64,000 bases of DNA. Source: Sphingomonas sp. HMP9 (GTDB taxonomy: Bacteria > Pseudomonadota > Alphaproteobacteria > Sphingomonadales > Sphingomonadaceae). Of this stretch, positions 34,569 to 43,389 are shown one piece after another (within the stretch, counting starts at the first letter, position 1; every line of letters begins with the position of its first letter). The position numbers and the translations under genes are program-made. The stretch lies in contig NZ_AP022673.1 in assembly GCF_013374115.1 (NCBI RefSeq), positions 1,206,501 to 1,270,500 of the forward strand, given 5' to 3'. The notes below the pieces were generated by a model, which was given only the letters and a program-made list of their open reading frames with translations, did not search any database and was not told the origin of the DNA.

Positions 34569-35654
34569 TTAAACGCGCGAGGGTGGTCGACGGCGCGGCG
34601 CGGCATCGGACTGACGGCGCACCAGCGTGTACTCAAGGACGACGTGACCGTTTGCATCCTTGCCGCCGCCGCGGCGATTGAAGATCGCGGAGACCAGCAG
34701 TTCCACCGCTGCGCGCGACATATCGGCGATCGGCTGGTGGATCGTCGTCAGTTCGGGCCAGATCGTCGTCGCGAGCGCACTATCGTCGAACCCGCATACC
34801 GTCAGATCGCCCGGCACGTCGAGACCGCGACGATGCGCGACCGCAACGCTTGCCGCCGCCATGTCGTCGTTGCTCGCGAAGATCGCGGTGGGCGGGTTTT
34901 TCGCATCGAGCAGCAGCTCGGCACCATCGAGGCCGGAGCGATAGGTGAACAGCCCACCGACCACCAACGACTCGTCGGGCGCGAGACCGGCATCAGCGAT
35001 TGCCGCGAGATACCCCTCGTGACGCAGGCGGCTCGCGGTCTGGTTCGGGTTGCCGATGATGAAACCGATCCGCGAATGGCCGAGTTTCACAAGATGCTCG
35101 GTCATCGCGCGCGCGGCTTCGAAGTCGTCGATCGTCACGGCGGCCGACCCATCCGGCGGCGATCCGGTCGCGACGACCACGGTCGGCACGCCGGCTTCCG
35201 TCAGCACATCGAGCACCGCGCGCGAATCGCAGAGCGGCGGGGGCAGGATGACGCCGTCGATCCCGCTTTCGATCATGTGCCGTGCCACCTCGATCTCGTG
35301 ATCGCCGATGTCGCATTTCTCGACGATCAACTGCACGTCGCTGCGGCTCGCCTGTTCAAGGCTGCCGACCAGGAATTCGCTCAGATACGCCGCGCTCGGG
35401 TTGCTGTAGAGTAGGCCGATCCGCATCTGACCGCCGCCGGCCAGGCTGCGTGCGGCACGGTTGGGTGCGTATCGCAGCGTGTCGATCGCGGTGTTGACCG
35501 CCTCGCGCGTCGCCTCCCGGACCTTGGCCTCGCCATTGATGACGCGCGAGACGGTCATCGGGGAAACGCCTGCGAGAACCGCGACGTCTGAAATGGTAGG
35601 CGCACCGCTTCTGCGGCCCGAAGTGTTGCGCGGCTTGCGCGTGGCGAGGCTCAT
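34569..35654 (-). CDS. xylR: LacI-family regulator, XylR-like
   Basis: 361 residues from ATG 35654. Helix-turn-helix at about 19-45: TISDVAVLAGVSPMTVSRVINGEAKV, then the LacI hinge YAPNRAARSLAGG. The remainder is a periplasmic-binding-like ligand domain (GLLYSNPSAAYLSEFLVGSLEQA, GVILPPPLCDSRAVLDVL, NDDMAAASVAVAHRRGLDVPGDLTVCGFDD). Its place between xylD and the semialdehyde dehydrogenase, and operator-like sites in the promoters of xylX, xylD and its own gene, indicate a xylose-responsive repressor that also limits itself. The ribosome site is weak. Confidence 0.9.
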   Translation of the reverse strand: MSLATRKPRNTSGRRSGAPTISDVAVLAGVSPMTVSRVINGEAKVREATREAVNTAIDTLRYAPNRAARSLAGGGQMRIGLLYSNPSAAYLSEFLVGSLEQASRSDVQLIVEKCDIGDHEIEVARHMIESGIDGVILPPPLCDSRAVLDVLTEAGVPTVVVATGSPPDGSAAVTIDDFEAARAMTEHLVKLGHSRIGFIIGNPNQTASRLRHEGYLAAIADAGLAPDESLVVGGLFTYRSGLDGAELLLDAKNPPTAIFASNDDMAAASVAVAHRRGLDVPGDLTVCGFDDSALATTIWPELTTIHQPIADMSRAAVELLVSAIFNRRGGGKDANGHVVLEYTLVRRQSDAAPRRRPPSRV

Positions 35655-35755
35655 GTCACGCTTTTTAGCAGGATATCGCAACATTATCAGCATGCAATCT
35701 TGATCGACGTGGTCGTATACTCAGAGAACATCGTTCACAGCTGTTCGCTCTTGCG

Positions 35756-35784
35756 TGTTATCGCTCCCACGATTAGTCGGACAA
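35756..35784 (-). promoter_or_regulatory. xylR promoter with LacI-type operator
   Basis: On the minus strand, TTGTCC (35779-35784), a 17-base spacer and ATAACA (35756-35761) form a promoter about 100 bases before xylR. The operator-like site 35756-35769 (plus strand TGTTATCGCTCCCA) overlaps the -10, suggesting autorepression. Confidence 0.55.
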
Positions 35785-35907
35785 CTACGGTGTGCCGTCG
35801 CATGCGAGCCAGACGTCAGTCAGGCCCTACACGCAGCGGCATATGTCGTATGGGGGGACGAGCGCGTGCACCACGATCTGATCCGTCCGTGCGCTTCAGG
35901 CCTGACA

Positions 35908-35929
35908 TCGATGTCACGCTCGATGTCAC
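35908..35929. repeat. Direct repeat TCGATGTCAC, two copies
   Basis: TCGATGTCAC at 35908-35917 and 35920-35929, 12-bp start-to-start. It lies about 180 bases upstream of the semialdehyde dehydrogenase; it could be an activator site on one face of the helix. Confidence 0.4.
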
Positions 35930-36107
35930 ATTGCCGTTTCGCAACCGCGGCCAGGCCCTGGACCGTGATCCGCAGGCACACCACATTGGATCCGCGGTTC
36001 GGGCCTGATGGCGCGACCTGGATGGCCGACGCGCATTTTGGCCAACGATTTCCCGACGCACCGCCGCTCTGGTCGGCGCGTCTTTCGATTTGATTTGGAG
36101 AACTGAC

Positions 36108-37661
36108 ATGGACGGTACCTTCCCGATCGGCGCGCGCGCCGTCAGCAGCGACGTCACCTTCCTGGCGATCGATCCGTCGACGGACGCGAAGATCGAGCCC
36201 GCCTTCGCGGTATCGAGCGAAGCCGACGTCGCTGAGGCGTGCACGCTTGCCGAAGCCGCCTTCGATATCTTCCGCGAAACCGACCCCGAGACCCGCGCGA
36301 CTTTCCTCGAGACGATCGCCGACGAGATCGAGGCGATCCACGAACCCCTGGTTGCGCGCGCGATTCAGGAAAGCGGCCTGCCCCGGCCACGCCTCGAAGG
36401 CGAACGCGGTCGCACCACCGGCCAGCTTCGCCTGTTCGCCAAACATCTCCGCGCCGGCACCTGGGCATCGGTCATCATCGACGAAGCCCAGCCCGATCGT
36501 AAGCCCGCCCCCCGCGCCGATCTGCGCCAGCGTCGGATCGCGGTCGGCCCGGTCGCGGTGTTCGGCGCCTCGAACTTCCCGCTCGCCTTCTCGGTCGCAG
36601 GCGGCGACACCGCCTCCGCGCTTGCCGCCGGTTGCCCGGTCGTCGTCAAGGGGCATCCCGCGCATCCCGGCACGTCGGTGATGGTCGGCAAGGCGATCCA
36701 GGCCGCGGTCGCCAAGTGCAGCCTGCCCGAGGGCGTGTTCTCGCTCGTCCAGGGTCCGGCGAACGAACTCGGCGCAGCGCTCGTCAAGGACGCGCGCATC
36801 AAGGCCGTCGGCTTCACCGGCTCGCGTGGCGGTGGCCTGGCGCTGGTCGCACTCGCCGCGGCCCGCCCCGAGCCGATCCCGGTCTATGCCGAGATGAGCA
36901 GCGTCAATCCGGTGATCCTGTTCCCCGCCGCCCTCGCGGCGCGCGGCGACGCGCTCGGCAAGGCCTATGTCGGTTCGCTGACGATGGGCTCGGGTCAGTT
37001 CTGCACGAACCCCGGCATCGTCGTCGCGGTCGACGGCCCTGATCTCGATACCTTCGTCGAAGCCGCTGCCGCCGCACTGGCCGAAGCCGCGCCACAGGTC
37101 ATGCTGACCCCCGGCATCCACGCGAGCTACGACGAAGGCGTCGCGGCGCTTGCCGGTAACGACGCGGTCGAGACGCTCGCACGCGGCACCGAGGCCGAGG
37201 GCGCAAATCGCGGTCGCGCCGCGCTGTTCTCGACCACCGGCAAGGCGTTCGTCGCCGACCCGGCGCTGTCGCACGAAGTGTTCGGTGCGGCGTCGATCAT
37301 CGTCCGCTGCGCCGATCTTGCCGAGGTCCGCCAGGTTCTCGAACAGGTCGAGGGCCAGCTGACGATCACGCTGCAGATCGACGAAGGCGATTACGCCGAG
37401 GCCGCGACGTTCGTGCCCGTTCTCGAGCGGAAGGCCGGTCGCATTCTAGCGAACGGCTGGCCGACCGGCGTCGAGGTCGCCCCGGCGATGGTTCATGGCG
37501 GCCCCTTCCCCGCCACCTCCGATCCGCGCACGACCTCGGTCGGCACGGCGGCGATCGAGCGCTTCCTGCGTCCCGTCTGCTATCAGGACCTGCCCGATGC
37601 GCTGCTGCCCAAGGCAGTCAAGCACGACAACCCGCTCGGCCTGCCGCGTACCGAAGGCTGA
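36108..37661 (+). CDS. Alpha-ketoglutarate semialdehyde dehydrogenase
   Basis: 517 residues from ATG 36108 (TTGGAG at 36095-36100). It oxidises 2,5-dioxopentanoate to alpha-ketoglutarate, the last Weimberg step, feeding the TCA cycle. Catalytic Cys299 is in [10 protein letters not shown] and Glu262 in YAEMSSVNP. The cofactor region is [29 protein letters not shown] and [13 protein letters not shown], typical of the NADP-using ketoglutarate-semialdehyde type. It plays the part of Caulobacter XylA, although that symbol also denotes xylose isomerase elsewhere. An R3 repeat follows. Confidence 0.92.
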   Translation: MDGTFPIGARAVSSDVTFLAIDPSTDAKIEPAFAVSSEADVAEACTLAEAAFDIFRETDPETRATFLETIADEIEAIHEPLVARAIQESGLPRPRLEGERGRTTGQLRLFAKHLRAGTWASVIIDEAQPDRKPAPRADLRQRRIAVGPVAVFGASNFPLAFSVAGGDTASALAAGCPVVVKGHPAHPGTSVMVGKAIQAAVAKCSLPEGVFSLVQGPANELGAALVKDARIKAVGFTGSRGGGLALVALAAARPEPIPVYAEMSSVNPVILFPAALAARGDALGKAYVGSLTMGSGQFCTNPGIVVAVDGPDLDTFVEAAAAALAEAAPQVMLTPGIHASYDEGVAALAGNDAVETLARGTEAEGANRGRAALFSTTGKAFVADPALSHEVFGAASIIVRCADLAEVRQVLEQVEGQLTITLQIDEGDYAEAATFVPVLERKAGRILANGWPTGVEVAPAMVHGGPFPATSDPRTTSVGTAAIERFLRPVCYQDLPDALLPKAVKHDNPLGLPRTEG

Positions 37662-37700
37662 TCGACTCGGCGTGATAACGGAGGAAGCTTTCGTACGGCA

Positions 37701-37720
37701 CCCCCCTTCGCGGGGAAACA
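37701..37720. repeat. R1-like half repeat
   Basis: CCCCCCTTCGCGGGGAAA, one arm of the R1 type, 40 bases after the dehydrogenase stop. Confidence 0.45.
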
Positions 37721-37756
37721 TCCCCCCCGTGGCCGCGCCACCGCCGTCACCATATT

Positions 37757-37857
37757 TCTCCCCCCGCCAGGGGGGGTGACGCCGAAGGCGACGGAGGGGG
37801 AGGACACGGAGCTCCGTCTAGCGATGCCAGCCACCTCCCCCTGGCGGGGGAGGATCG
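37757..37857. repeat. Palindromic repeat type R3
   Basis: Arms TCTCCCCCCGCCAGGGGGGG and CTCCCCCTGGCGGGGGAGGA enclose GACGGAGGGGGAGGACACGG. Further copies at 41084-41209 and 48269-48390. Confidence 0.7.
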
Positions 37858-37886
37858 TTCTCCCCTCCCCCAACCATGCGTAATCA

Positions 37887-37922
37887 TTGACACGCGGGCA
37901 CCACAAACCCACTAGTCCGACA
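37887..37922 (+). promoter_or_regulatory. Promoter of a probably leaderless hybrid kinase gene
   Basis: Consensus TTGACA at 37887-37892, exactly 17 bases, then CACTAG at 37910-37915. Only 6 bases separate the -10 from the ATG at 37922, so transcription would begin at or next to the start codon. There is no ribosome site. Confidence 0.5.
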
Positions 37923-40900
37923 TGACAAAATCAGGCTCGTCGCCCACCTCGTCGCGCACCATTTCCCTGCCATCCGATCTCGGCAGCTACATCGACGAAT
38001 TCACCGACGCAGGACATGGCGACGCGGCCACGATCGTCCGCGCCGCGCTCGAACAGATGCGCGAGCGGGGCACCTTGCCAAAGCCTGCCGAAATCCTGAT
38101 CGGTGGCGGCGAATGCGGGATGCTGGTCCGACAGCGCGACTGGAGCGCGACCTCGCTGGGGCCGATCGATTCCTGGCCCGCCGAACTCCGGGTCACGCTC
38201 GCCAACATCCTCAATTCACCCGTCGCGAAGGTGGTGATGTGGGGGGCGGACCACATCATGCTCTACAATGACAGCTATCGTGCGGTCGCTGGGGACCGCC
38301 ATCCCGCCGCGCTTGGCAGCCCGGTTGCGACCGCGTTTCCCGAAGTTTGGGACTGGAACCGTGCGGTGCTCGACTCGGGCTTCCGCGGCGAGACCGTGGC
38401 GTACCGCGACCAGCCGATCCTGTTCCAGCGCCCCGACGGCCCGGAAACGCTGACGCTCGACCTGTTCTACACGCCCGTCTACCAGGCCGGCAGTTCCGTC
38501 GGCGGTGTCCTGTGCACGATGGTCGACAATAGCGGCCGGGTCGAAGCCGAGCACCGCCTCGCCGCCAGCGAAGCCGAACTTCGCCACGTCACCGACGCCG
38601 TGCCGATGCTCATCTCGTACGTCGACCGCGACCACATCTACCGTCTCGCCAACGCGCAGTACGACGAGTGGCTTGGCGTGGCGCCGGAGTCGATGATCGG
38701 CAAGTCCGTCCGCGAGGTGCTCGGCGACGCGGTCTACCAGGATCGCCGCGCCTCGTTCGATCGCGCATTGGCCGGCGAAAGCTTCATCGCGCAAACCGTG
38801 TTCCCGCACCGCGATGGCCGCCCGCGTCGCTCCGAATTCCGCTATGTCCCCCATGTCCAGGCGGACGGCTCGATTCCCGGCATCTACATCCTCGGCATCG
38901 ACGTCGAGGAACGCGCCGAACGCGAAGCCGCACTCGGAATCAGCAACGGCCGCTTCCGCACCGCGATGGACGCGGTCCACGGCGTGCTCTGGACGAACAG
39001 CCCGGACGGCCGGATGATCGGCGAGCAACCCGGCTGGGCGACGCTCACCGGTCAGTCGATCGACGCATACCAGAATTTCGGCTGGGCCGATGCGATCCAT
39101 CCCGACGATGTCGCATCGACGATCAAGGCATGGACCGCGGCCGTCCTGAACAAGTCGATGTTCGTGTTCGAACACCGCGTCCGCCGCCATTGCGGTACCT
39201 GGCGCACCTTCGCGGTCCGCAGCCTGCCGATCCTCGACGCGGCCGGCGAGGTGATCGAATGGGTCGGCGTCCACACCGACATCACGCATCAGCGCGCCGC
39301 CGAAGCGGCCTTGCGCGAGCAAGCCGAAGCACTCGCCCGTCAGGTCCGTCACCGCGAACGTGCCGAGGATCAGCTCCGCCAGCTCAACGAGACATTGGAG
39401 GCACGCGTCATCGCCGAGATCGGCGAGCGCCGCCAGGCCGAAGCCAAGCTCGCGCAATCGCAGAAGATGGAGACCGTCGGCAAACTCACCGGCGGCGTCG
39501 CGCACGACTTCAACAATCTGCTCCAGGTCGTGTCGGGCAATCTCCAGCTGCTGGGCAAGAACCTTGCCGGCAACGAGCGCGCCGAGCGCTGGGTCGCCAA
39601 CGCGATGGCCGGCGTCACGCGCGGGTCGAAGCTCGCCTCGCAACTGCTCGCGTTCGGGCGTCGCCAGGCGCTCGAGCCGAAGGTGGTCAACGTCACGCGC
39701 TTCGTCCGCGGGATGGACGACATGCTGCGCCGCGCGATCGGCGAGGGCGTCGAGATCGAGACCGTGGTCGGCGGTGGTCTGTGGAACACCTTCATCGACC
39801 CCGCGCAGATCGAGAACGCGCTCCTCAACCTCGCGATCAACGCGCGCGATGCGATGGAGGGCCAGGGCAAGCTTACCATCGAACTCGGCAACGCGCATCT
39901 CGACGACAGCTATGCGCGCAGCCACGACGAGGTCGAGGCCGGGCAGTACGTCCTGCTCGCGGTGTCCGATACCGGCAGCGGCATGAGCCCCGAGATCATC
40001 GAGCAGGTGTTCGAACCGTTCTTCTCGACCAAGAGCGAGGGCAAGGGGTCAGGCCTAAGCCTGTCGATGGTCTACGGCTTCGTCAAACAATCCGGCGGCC
40101 ATGTTAAGATCTATTCGGAAGTCGGCGAAGGCACGACGATCAAGCTCTATCTGCCACGCGCGATGGAAAGCGAAGATGTCGAAGTCGTCGCCGATGCCGG
40201 TCCGATTTGCGGCGGCACGGAGACGGTGCTCGTCGTCGAGGATGATGACGAGGTCCGCGCGACCGTCGTCGAACTGCTGACCGACCTCGGCTACAGCGTC
40301 CTGAAGTCGGTCGACGCGGCCAGTGCGCTGAACGTTGTCGAGAGCGGCGTGCCGATCGACATCCTGTTCACCGACGTTGTGATGCCCGGAACGCTGAAAA
40401 GTCCGGAACTTGCGCGCAAGGCCAAGGAACGCCTGCCAAACCTCGCCGTGCTGTTCACGTCGGGCTATACCGAGAACTCGATCGTCCATGGCGGCAAGCT
40501 CGATGCCGGCATCGACCTGTTGTCGAAGCCATATTCGCGCGAAGCCCTGGCACGGAAATTTCGCGACGTGCTGGCCAACCGGCAGCGTAGCGACTCGGCT
40601 GCCGCCACGGTTGCGCGCGATGCGCGCGTCGACGCGGAGCGGCGACTGGATGCATCGGCGCGCCGCATGGTGCTGCTGGTCGAGGACGACGAGATGATCC
40701 GCGCGAACACCGCCGAGATGCTGCAAGCCAGCGGCTTCGTCGTGGTCGACGCGGCGAGCGCGGAAGACGCGATGACCGCGCTCCAGACTGTGCCGATCGA
40801 CGCGCTGGTGACGGATGTGAACCTCCCGGGGATTTCGGGGCCCGACTTCGCACGCACCGCCAGGGTGCTGCGGCCCGGTGTGGGAATCGTCTTCGCGACC

Positions 40901-41065
40901 GGCGACACGGCGTCCGTCGCCGACCAGACCGATGCGATCATGCTGGAGAAGCCGTACGGATTGGATGCGTTGGCGGCGGCGGTGCTGGCGTCGCTTGGGG
41001 AGACGGCGCTGGCGGAGCCGTTGGCAGCGACCGCTGCGGCGGACCGGGTGAGCCAGGCGAACTAG
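37922..41065 (+). CDS. Hybrid histidine kinase with N-terminal ribbon-helix-helix segment, PAS domains and two receivers
   Basis: 1047 residues. Residues about 12-50 (RTISLPSDLGSYIDEFTDAG, then DAATIVRAALEQMRERG) resemble the ribbon-helix-helix fold of ParD/CopG antitoxins. Three PAS-type sensor domains follow: about 65-215 (with MWGADHIMLYNDSYR), about 220-340 and about 345-460. A coiled coil leads to HisKA with phospho-acceptor His528 in GGVAHDFNN. The HATPase follows with NLAINARDAM, DTGSGM and GSGLSLSMVYGF. Two receivers lie at about 765-880 (Asp818) and 915-1030 (Asp965). It is cytoplasmic, with no membrane spans. The upstream promoter and the lack of a ribosome site point to a leaderless start at 37922, which keeps the N-terminal segment in the protein. 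Signal and targets are unknown. Confidence 0.9.
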   Translation: MTKSGSSPTSSRTISLPSDLGSYIDEFTDAGHGDAATIVRAALEQMRERGTLPKPAEILIGGGECGMLVRQRDWSATSLGPIDSWPAELRVTLANILNSPVAKVVMWGADHIMLYNDSYRAVAGDRHPAALGSPVATAFPEVWDWNRAVLDSGFRGETVAYRDQPILFQRPDGPETLTLDLFYTPVYQAGSSVGGVLCTMVDNSGRVEAEHRLAASEAELRHVTDAVPMLISYVDRDHIYRLANAQYDEWLGVAPESMIGKSVREVLGDAVYQDRRASFDRALAGESFIAQTVFPHRDGRPRRSEFRYVPHVQADGSIPGIYILGIDVEERAEREAALGISNGRFRTAMDAVHGVLWTNSPDGRMIGEQPGWATLTGQSIDAYQNFGWADAIHPDDVASTIKAWTAAVLNKSMFVFEHRVRRHCGTWRTFAVRSLPILDAAGEVIEWVGVHTDITHQRAAEAALREQAEALARQVRHRERAEDQLRQLNETLEARVIAEIGERRQAEAKLAQSQKMETVGKLTGGVAHDFNNLLQVVSGNLQLLGKNLAGNERAERWVANAMAGVTRGSKLASQLLAFGRRQALEPKVVNVTRFVRGMDDMLRRAIGEGVEIETVVGGGLWNTFIDPAQIENALLNLAINARDAMEGQGKLTIELGNAHLDDSYARSHDEVEAGQYVLLAVSDTGSGMSPEIIEQVFEPFFSTKSEGKGSGLSLSMVYGFVKQSGGHVKIYSEVGEGTTIKLYLPRAMESEDVEVVADAGPICGGTETVLVVEDDDEVRATVVELLTDLGYSVLKSVDAASALNVVESGVPIDILFTDVVMPGTLKSPELARKAKERLPNLAVLFTSGYTENSIVHGGKLDAGIDLLSKPYSREALARKFRDVLANRQRSDSAAATVARDARVDAERRLDASARRMVLLVEDDEMIRANTAEMLQASGFVVVDAASAEDAMTALQTVPIDALVTDVNLPGISGPDFARTARVLRPGVGIVFATGDTASVADQTDAIMLEKPYGLDALAAAVLASLGETALAEPLAATAAADRVSQAN

Positions 41066-41083
41066 GGTCCGCCCTGCCACCGA

Positions 41084-41209
41084 TCCTCCCCCGCCAGGGG
41101 GGGGGTGGCTGGCTCTTGCCAGACGGAGGGGGAGGAACGGGAAACGAACGTTCCGTGTCCTCCCCCTTCCGTCACCTTCGGCGACACCTCCCCCTGGCGG
41201 GGGAGGATT
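41084..41209. repeat. Palindromic repeat type R3
   Basis: Arms TCCTCCCCCGCCAGGGGG and CCCCCTGGCGGGGGAGGA, with internal GGCTGGCTCTTGCCAGACGG and CCGTCACCTTCGGCGACACC. Confidence 0.75.
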
Positions 41210-41300
41210 GCAAGAAGACGGCCGGGTTGCCTTCTGTTTTCGCCGTGGCGAGCCGCCGATAGGCTCGCACGGAGATCGGATCGCGCCATACCCACCACGC

Positions 41301-41333
41301 ACCTCCCCGGCGAAGGCCGGGGTCCAATTGGGG
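41301..41333. repeat. Half copy of repeat type R2
   Basis: ACCTCCCCGGCGAAGGCCGG followed by GGTCCAATTGGGG, equal to the left arm of the R2 copy at 8784. Confidence 0.55.
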
Positions 41334-41490
41334 CACGTTACTGATTTAGGCGGCGCATCGTTGTCCTGATCTAGCAGCAAGGCCACGACTCAAGCCCGGA
41401 AGGATGTGATCTCGTTCCCCAGGTTTCCCGCCAAACACGCGCCGCGGCAAAGCCGCGTCGTCGGACGGGGCTGCTGGCCCCGCCGGCGGG

Positions 41491-41541
41491 GCGTGATGCC
41501 AGGTCCGCGCCGGAGCTTTCGCTCCGGCTTGGGCATCACGC
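41491..41541 (-). terminator. Hairpin overlapping the isocitrate lyase stop
   Basis: GCGTGATGCC (41491-41500) pairs with GGGCATCACGC (41531-41541), and inside it GCCGGAGC pairs with GCTCCGGC. The stem includes the aceA stop codon. No U-tract, so it may act as an mRNA-stabilising or Rho-assisted 3' end. Confidence 0.45.
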
Positions 41542-43131
41542 GGCGAACTGGTTCATCGTATTGTGCGCGCCGCCGGCCTTCAGTGCAGCTTCGCCGGCAA
41601 AATACTCCTTGTGATCGTCGCCGAGGTCGGAGCCGGACATGTTCTGGTGTTTCACGCAGGCGATGCCCTCGCGGATTTCCTTGCGCTGGACGCCCTTCAC
41701 ATAGCCGAGCATTCCAGCGTCGCCGAAATACTCCTTGGCGAGATTGTCGGTGCTGAGCGCCGCGGTGTGATAGGTCGGCAACGTGATGAGGTGGTGGAAG
41801 ATCCCCGCGCGCTTGGCCGAGTCCGCCTGAAAGGTGCGGATGCGTTCGTCGGCTTCGTCGGCCAGTTTGGTCCCGTCGTAATCGACGCTCATCAACCGCG
41901 CGCGATCATAGGCCGAGACGTCCTCACCCGCCGCCGACCAGGCATCGAACACCTGCTGGCGGAAGTTCAGTGTCCAGTTGAACGACGGCGAGTTGTTGTA
42001 CACGAGCTTGGCGTTCGGCACGACCTCGCGGATGCGGTCGACCATGCCGGCGATCTGTTCGATGTGCGGCTTCTCGGTCTCGATCCACAGCAGGTCGGCG
42101 CCGTTCTGTAGCGATGCGATGCAATCCATGACGCAGCGATCCTCGCCCGTCCCCGCACGGAACTGGAACAGGTTCGACGGCAGGCGCTTCGGTCGCAACA
42201 GCTTGCCGTCGCGGTTGAGGATGACGTCGCCGTTCTGCGCGGTGGTCGGATCGATCTCCTCACAATCCAAATACGAGTTATACTGGTCGCCCAGATCGCC
42301 CGCTGCCTTGCTGACCGCAATCTGCTTGGTAAGCCCTGCGCCCAGCGAGTCGGTGCGCGTGACGATGATGCCGTCCTCGACGCCGAGTTCGAGGAACGCG
42401 TAGCGGCACGCGCGGACCTTCGCGAGGAAGTCCTCGTGCGGCACGGTGACCTTGCCGTCCTGATGACCGCACTGCTTCTCGTCGCTCACCTGGTTCTCGA
42501 TCTGGAGCGCGCACGCCCCCGCCTCGATCATTTTCCGCGCGAGCAGGTATGTCGCCTCGGCGTTGCCGAAGCCCGCGTCGATGTCGGCGATGATGGGGAC
42601 GACGTGCGTCTGGTGGTTCTCGATCGCGTTGAGCAGGCGCTTCTCCTCGATCTCGTTGCCGGCGGCGCGGGCCGCATCGACATCGCGGAACATCATGCCG
42701 AGTTCGCGCGCATCGGCTTGGCGCAAGAACGTATAGAGCTCCTCGATCAGCGCGGGAACGCTGGTCTTCTCGTGCATCGACTGGTCGGGCAGCGGGCCGA
42801 ACTCGCTGCGCATCGCCGCGACCATCCACCCGGACAGATAGAGATACCGGCGATCGGTCGTGCCGAAATGCTTCTTGATGCTGATCATCTTCTGCTGCGC
42901 GATGAAGCCGTGCCAGCAACCCAGCGACTGCGTGTAGTTGGCCGGGTTCGCGTCATAAGCCGCCATGTCCTTGCGCATGATTGCCGCGGTGTAACGCGCG
43001 ATGTCGAGCCCGGTGGTGAACCGGTTCTGGAGCCGCATGCGGGCAACGGACTCAGGCGAGATCGCGTCCCACGTGCCGTTCTGATCGGCGATCAGGTTGG
43101 TCAATTGGGTGATGTGGGTCTGGTAGGTCAC
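41536..43131 (-). CDS. aceA: Isocitrate lyase
   Basis: 531 residues from GTG 43131 (GAGGAT about 7 bases upstream). It splits isocitrate to glyoxylate and succinate, the first step of the glyoxylate shunt used on acetate and fatty acids. Catalytic Cys221 is in KQCGHQDGKVTVPHEDF. Other blocks are PIIADIDAGFGNAEATYLLARKMIEAGA, IVTRTDSLGAG, DLLWIETEKPH and NNSPSFNWTLNFRQQ. The length of about 530 matches the longer Pseudomonas-type AceA rather than the 430-residue E. coli form. Malate synthase is not in the window. The upstream region carries inverted-repeat sites. Confidence 0.95.
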   Translation of the reverse strand: MTYQTHITQLTNLIADQNGTWDAISPESVARMRLQNRFTTGLDIARYTAAIMRKDMAAYDANPANYTQSLGCWHGFIAQQKMISIKKHFGTTDRRYLYLSGWMVAAMRSEFGPLPDQSMHEKTSVPALIEELYTFLRQADARELGMMFRDVDAARAAGNEIEEKRLLNAIENHQTHVVPIIADIDAGFGNAEATYLLARKMIEAGACALQIENQVSDEKQCGHQDGKVTVPHEDFLAKVRACRYAFLELGVEDGIIVTRTDSLGAGLTKQIAVSKAAGDLGDQYNSYLDCEEIDPTTAQNGDVILNRDGKLLRPKRLPSNLFQFRAGTGEDRCVMDCIASLQNGADLLWIETEKPHIEQIAGMVDRIREVVPNAKLVYNNSPSFNWTLNFRQQVFDAWSAAGEDVSAYDRARLMSVDYDGTKLADEADERIRTFQADSAKRAGIFHHLITLPTYHTAALSTDNLAKEYFGDAGMLGYVKGVQRKEIREGIACVKHQNMSGSDLGDDHKEYFAGEAALKAGGAHNTMNQFAA

Positions 43132-43172
43132 GGGCGATCCTCGTCTGCTGCTGCGATGATCGTCGTGTAGGT

Positions 43173-43182
43173 ATGTTTACAT
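43173..43182. promoter_or_regulatory. TTTACA-type half site upstream of aceA
   Basis: ATGTTTACAT, with an opposed CTGTAAAC at 43251-43258. The pair brackets the palindrome at 43216-43230 in the aceA/SRPBCC divergent gap. Confidence 0.35.
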
Positions 43183-43215
43183 CCCTAAGGGGCCAAAACG
43201 TCCCGATAATGGCGT

Positions 43216-43230
43216 GTTCGTGTAACGAAC
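43216..43230. promoter_or_regulatory. Palindromic operator candidate in the aceA/SRPBCC gap
   Basis: GTTCGT-GTA-ACGAAC, perfect 6-bp arms with a 3-base spacer, 85 bases upstream of aceA. Confidence 0.4.
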
Positions 43231-43337
43231 CCGCGACACACGATGATATGCTGTAAACTTCGTGACACGAGGCAACCGCCACCCACTCATAATGTCCTGA
43301 TCGATATCAAGCCTGCGCAATTCGATGCCAAAGCGGT

Positions 43338-43362
43338 GGAACATAGGTCTTCTGCCAAGGTT
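43338..43362 (+). promoter_or_regulatory. Sigma-EcfG (general stress) type promoter
   Basis: GGAAC at 43338-43342, 17 bases, GTT at 43360-43362. This fits the alphaproteobacterial EcfG consensus GGAAC-N16/17-CGTT except for the first base of the -10. It lies 28 bases before the SRPBCC ATG. Confidence 0.6.
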
Positions 43363-43389
43363 AACAGATCTCGCAGACAGGAGACGATG

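Larger units (their letters stand above)
35655..36107. other. 453-bp divergent control region between xylR and the semialdehyde dehydrogenase
   Basis: No gene visible. It holds the xylR promoter/operator (35756-35784), a tandem TCGATGTCAC pair (35908-35929), and TTGGAG before the dehydrogenase ATG. No shared 14-bp operator is seen within 300 bases of the dehydrogenase start. Confidence 0.6.
41066..41490. other. Gene-free stretch with repeats, kinase to isocitrate lyase
   Basis: Holds R3 (41084-41209), a half R2 (41301-41333) and several small GC hairpins such as GCGGCAAAGCCGC (41454-41466) and GGGGCTGCTGGCCCC. No coding character. Confidence 0.65.

Noticed and set aside
41404..41756. Plus-strand frame near the aceA 3' end
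   Set aside because: Arg-rich, runs through hairpins and the aceA 3' end, with no ribosome site.
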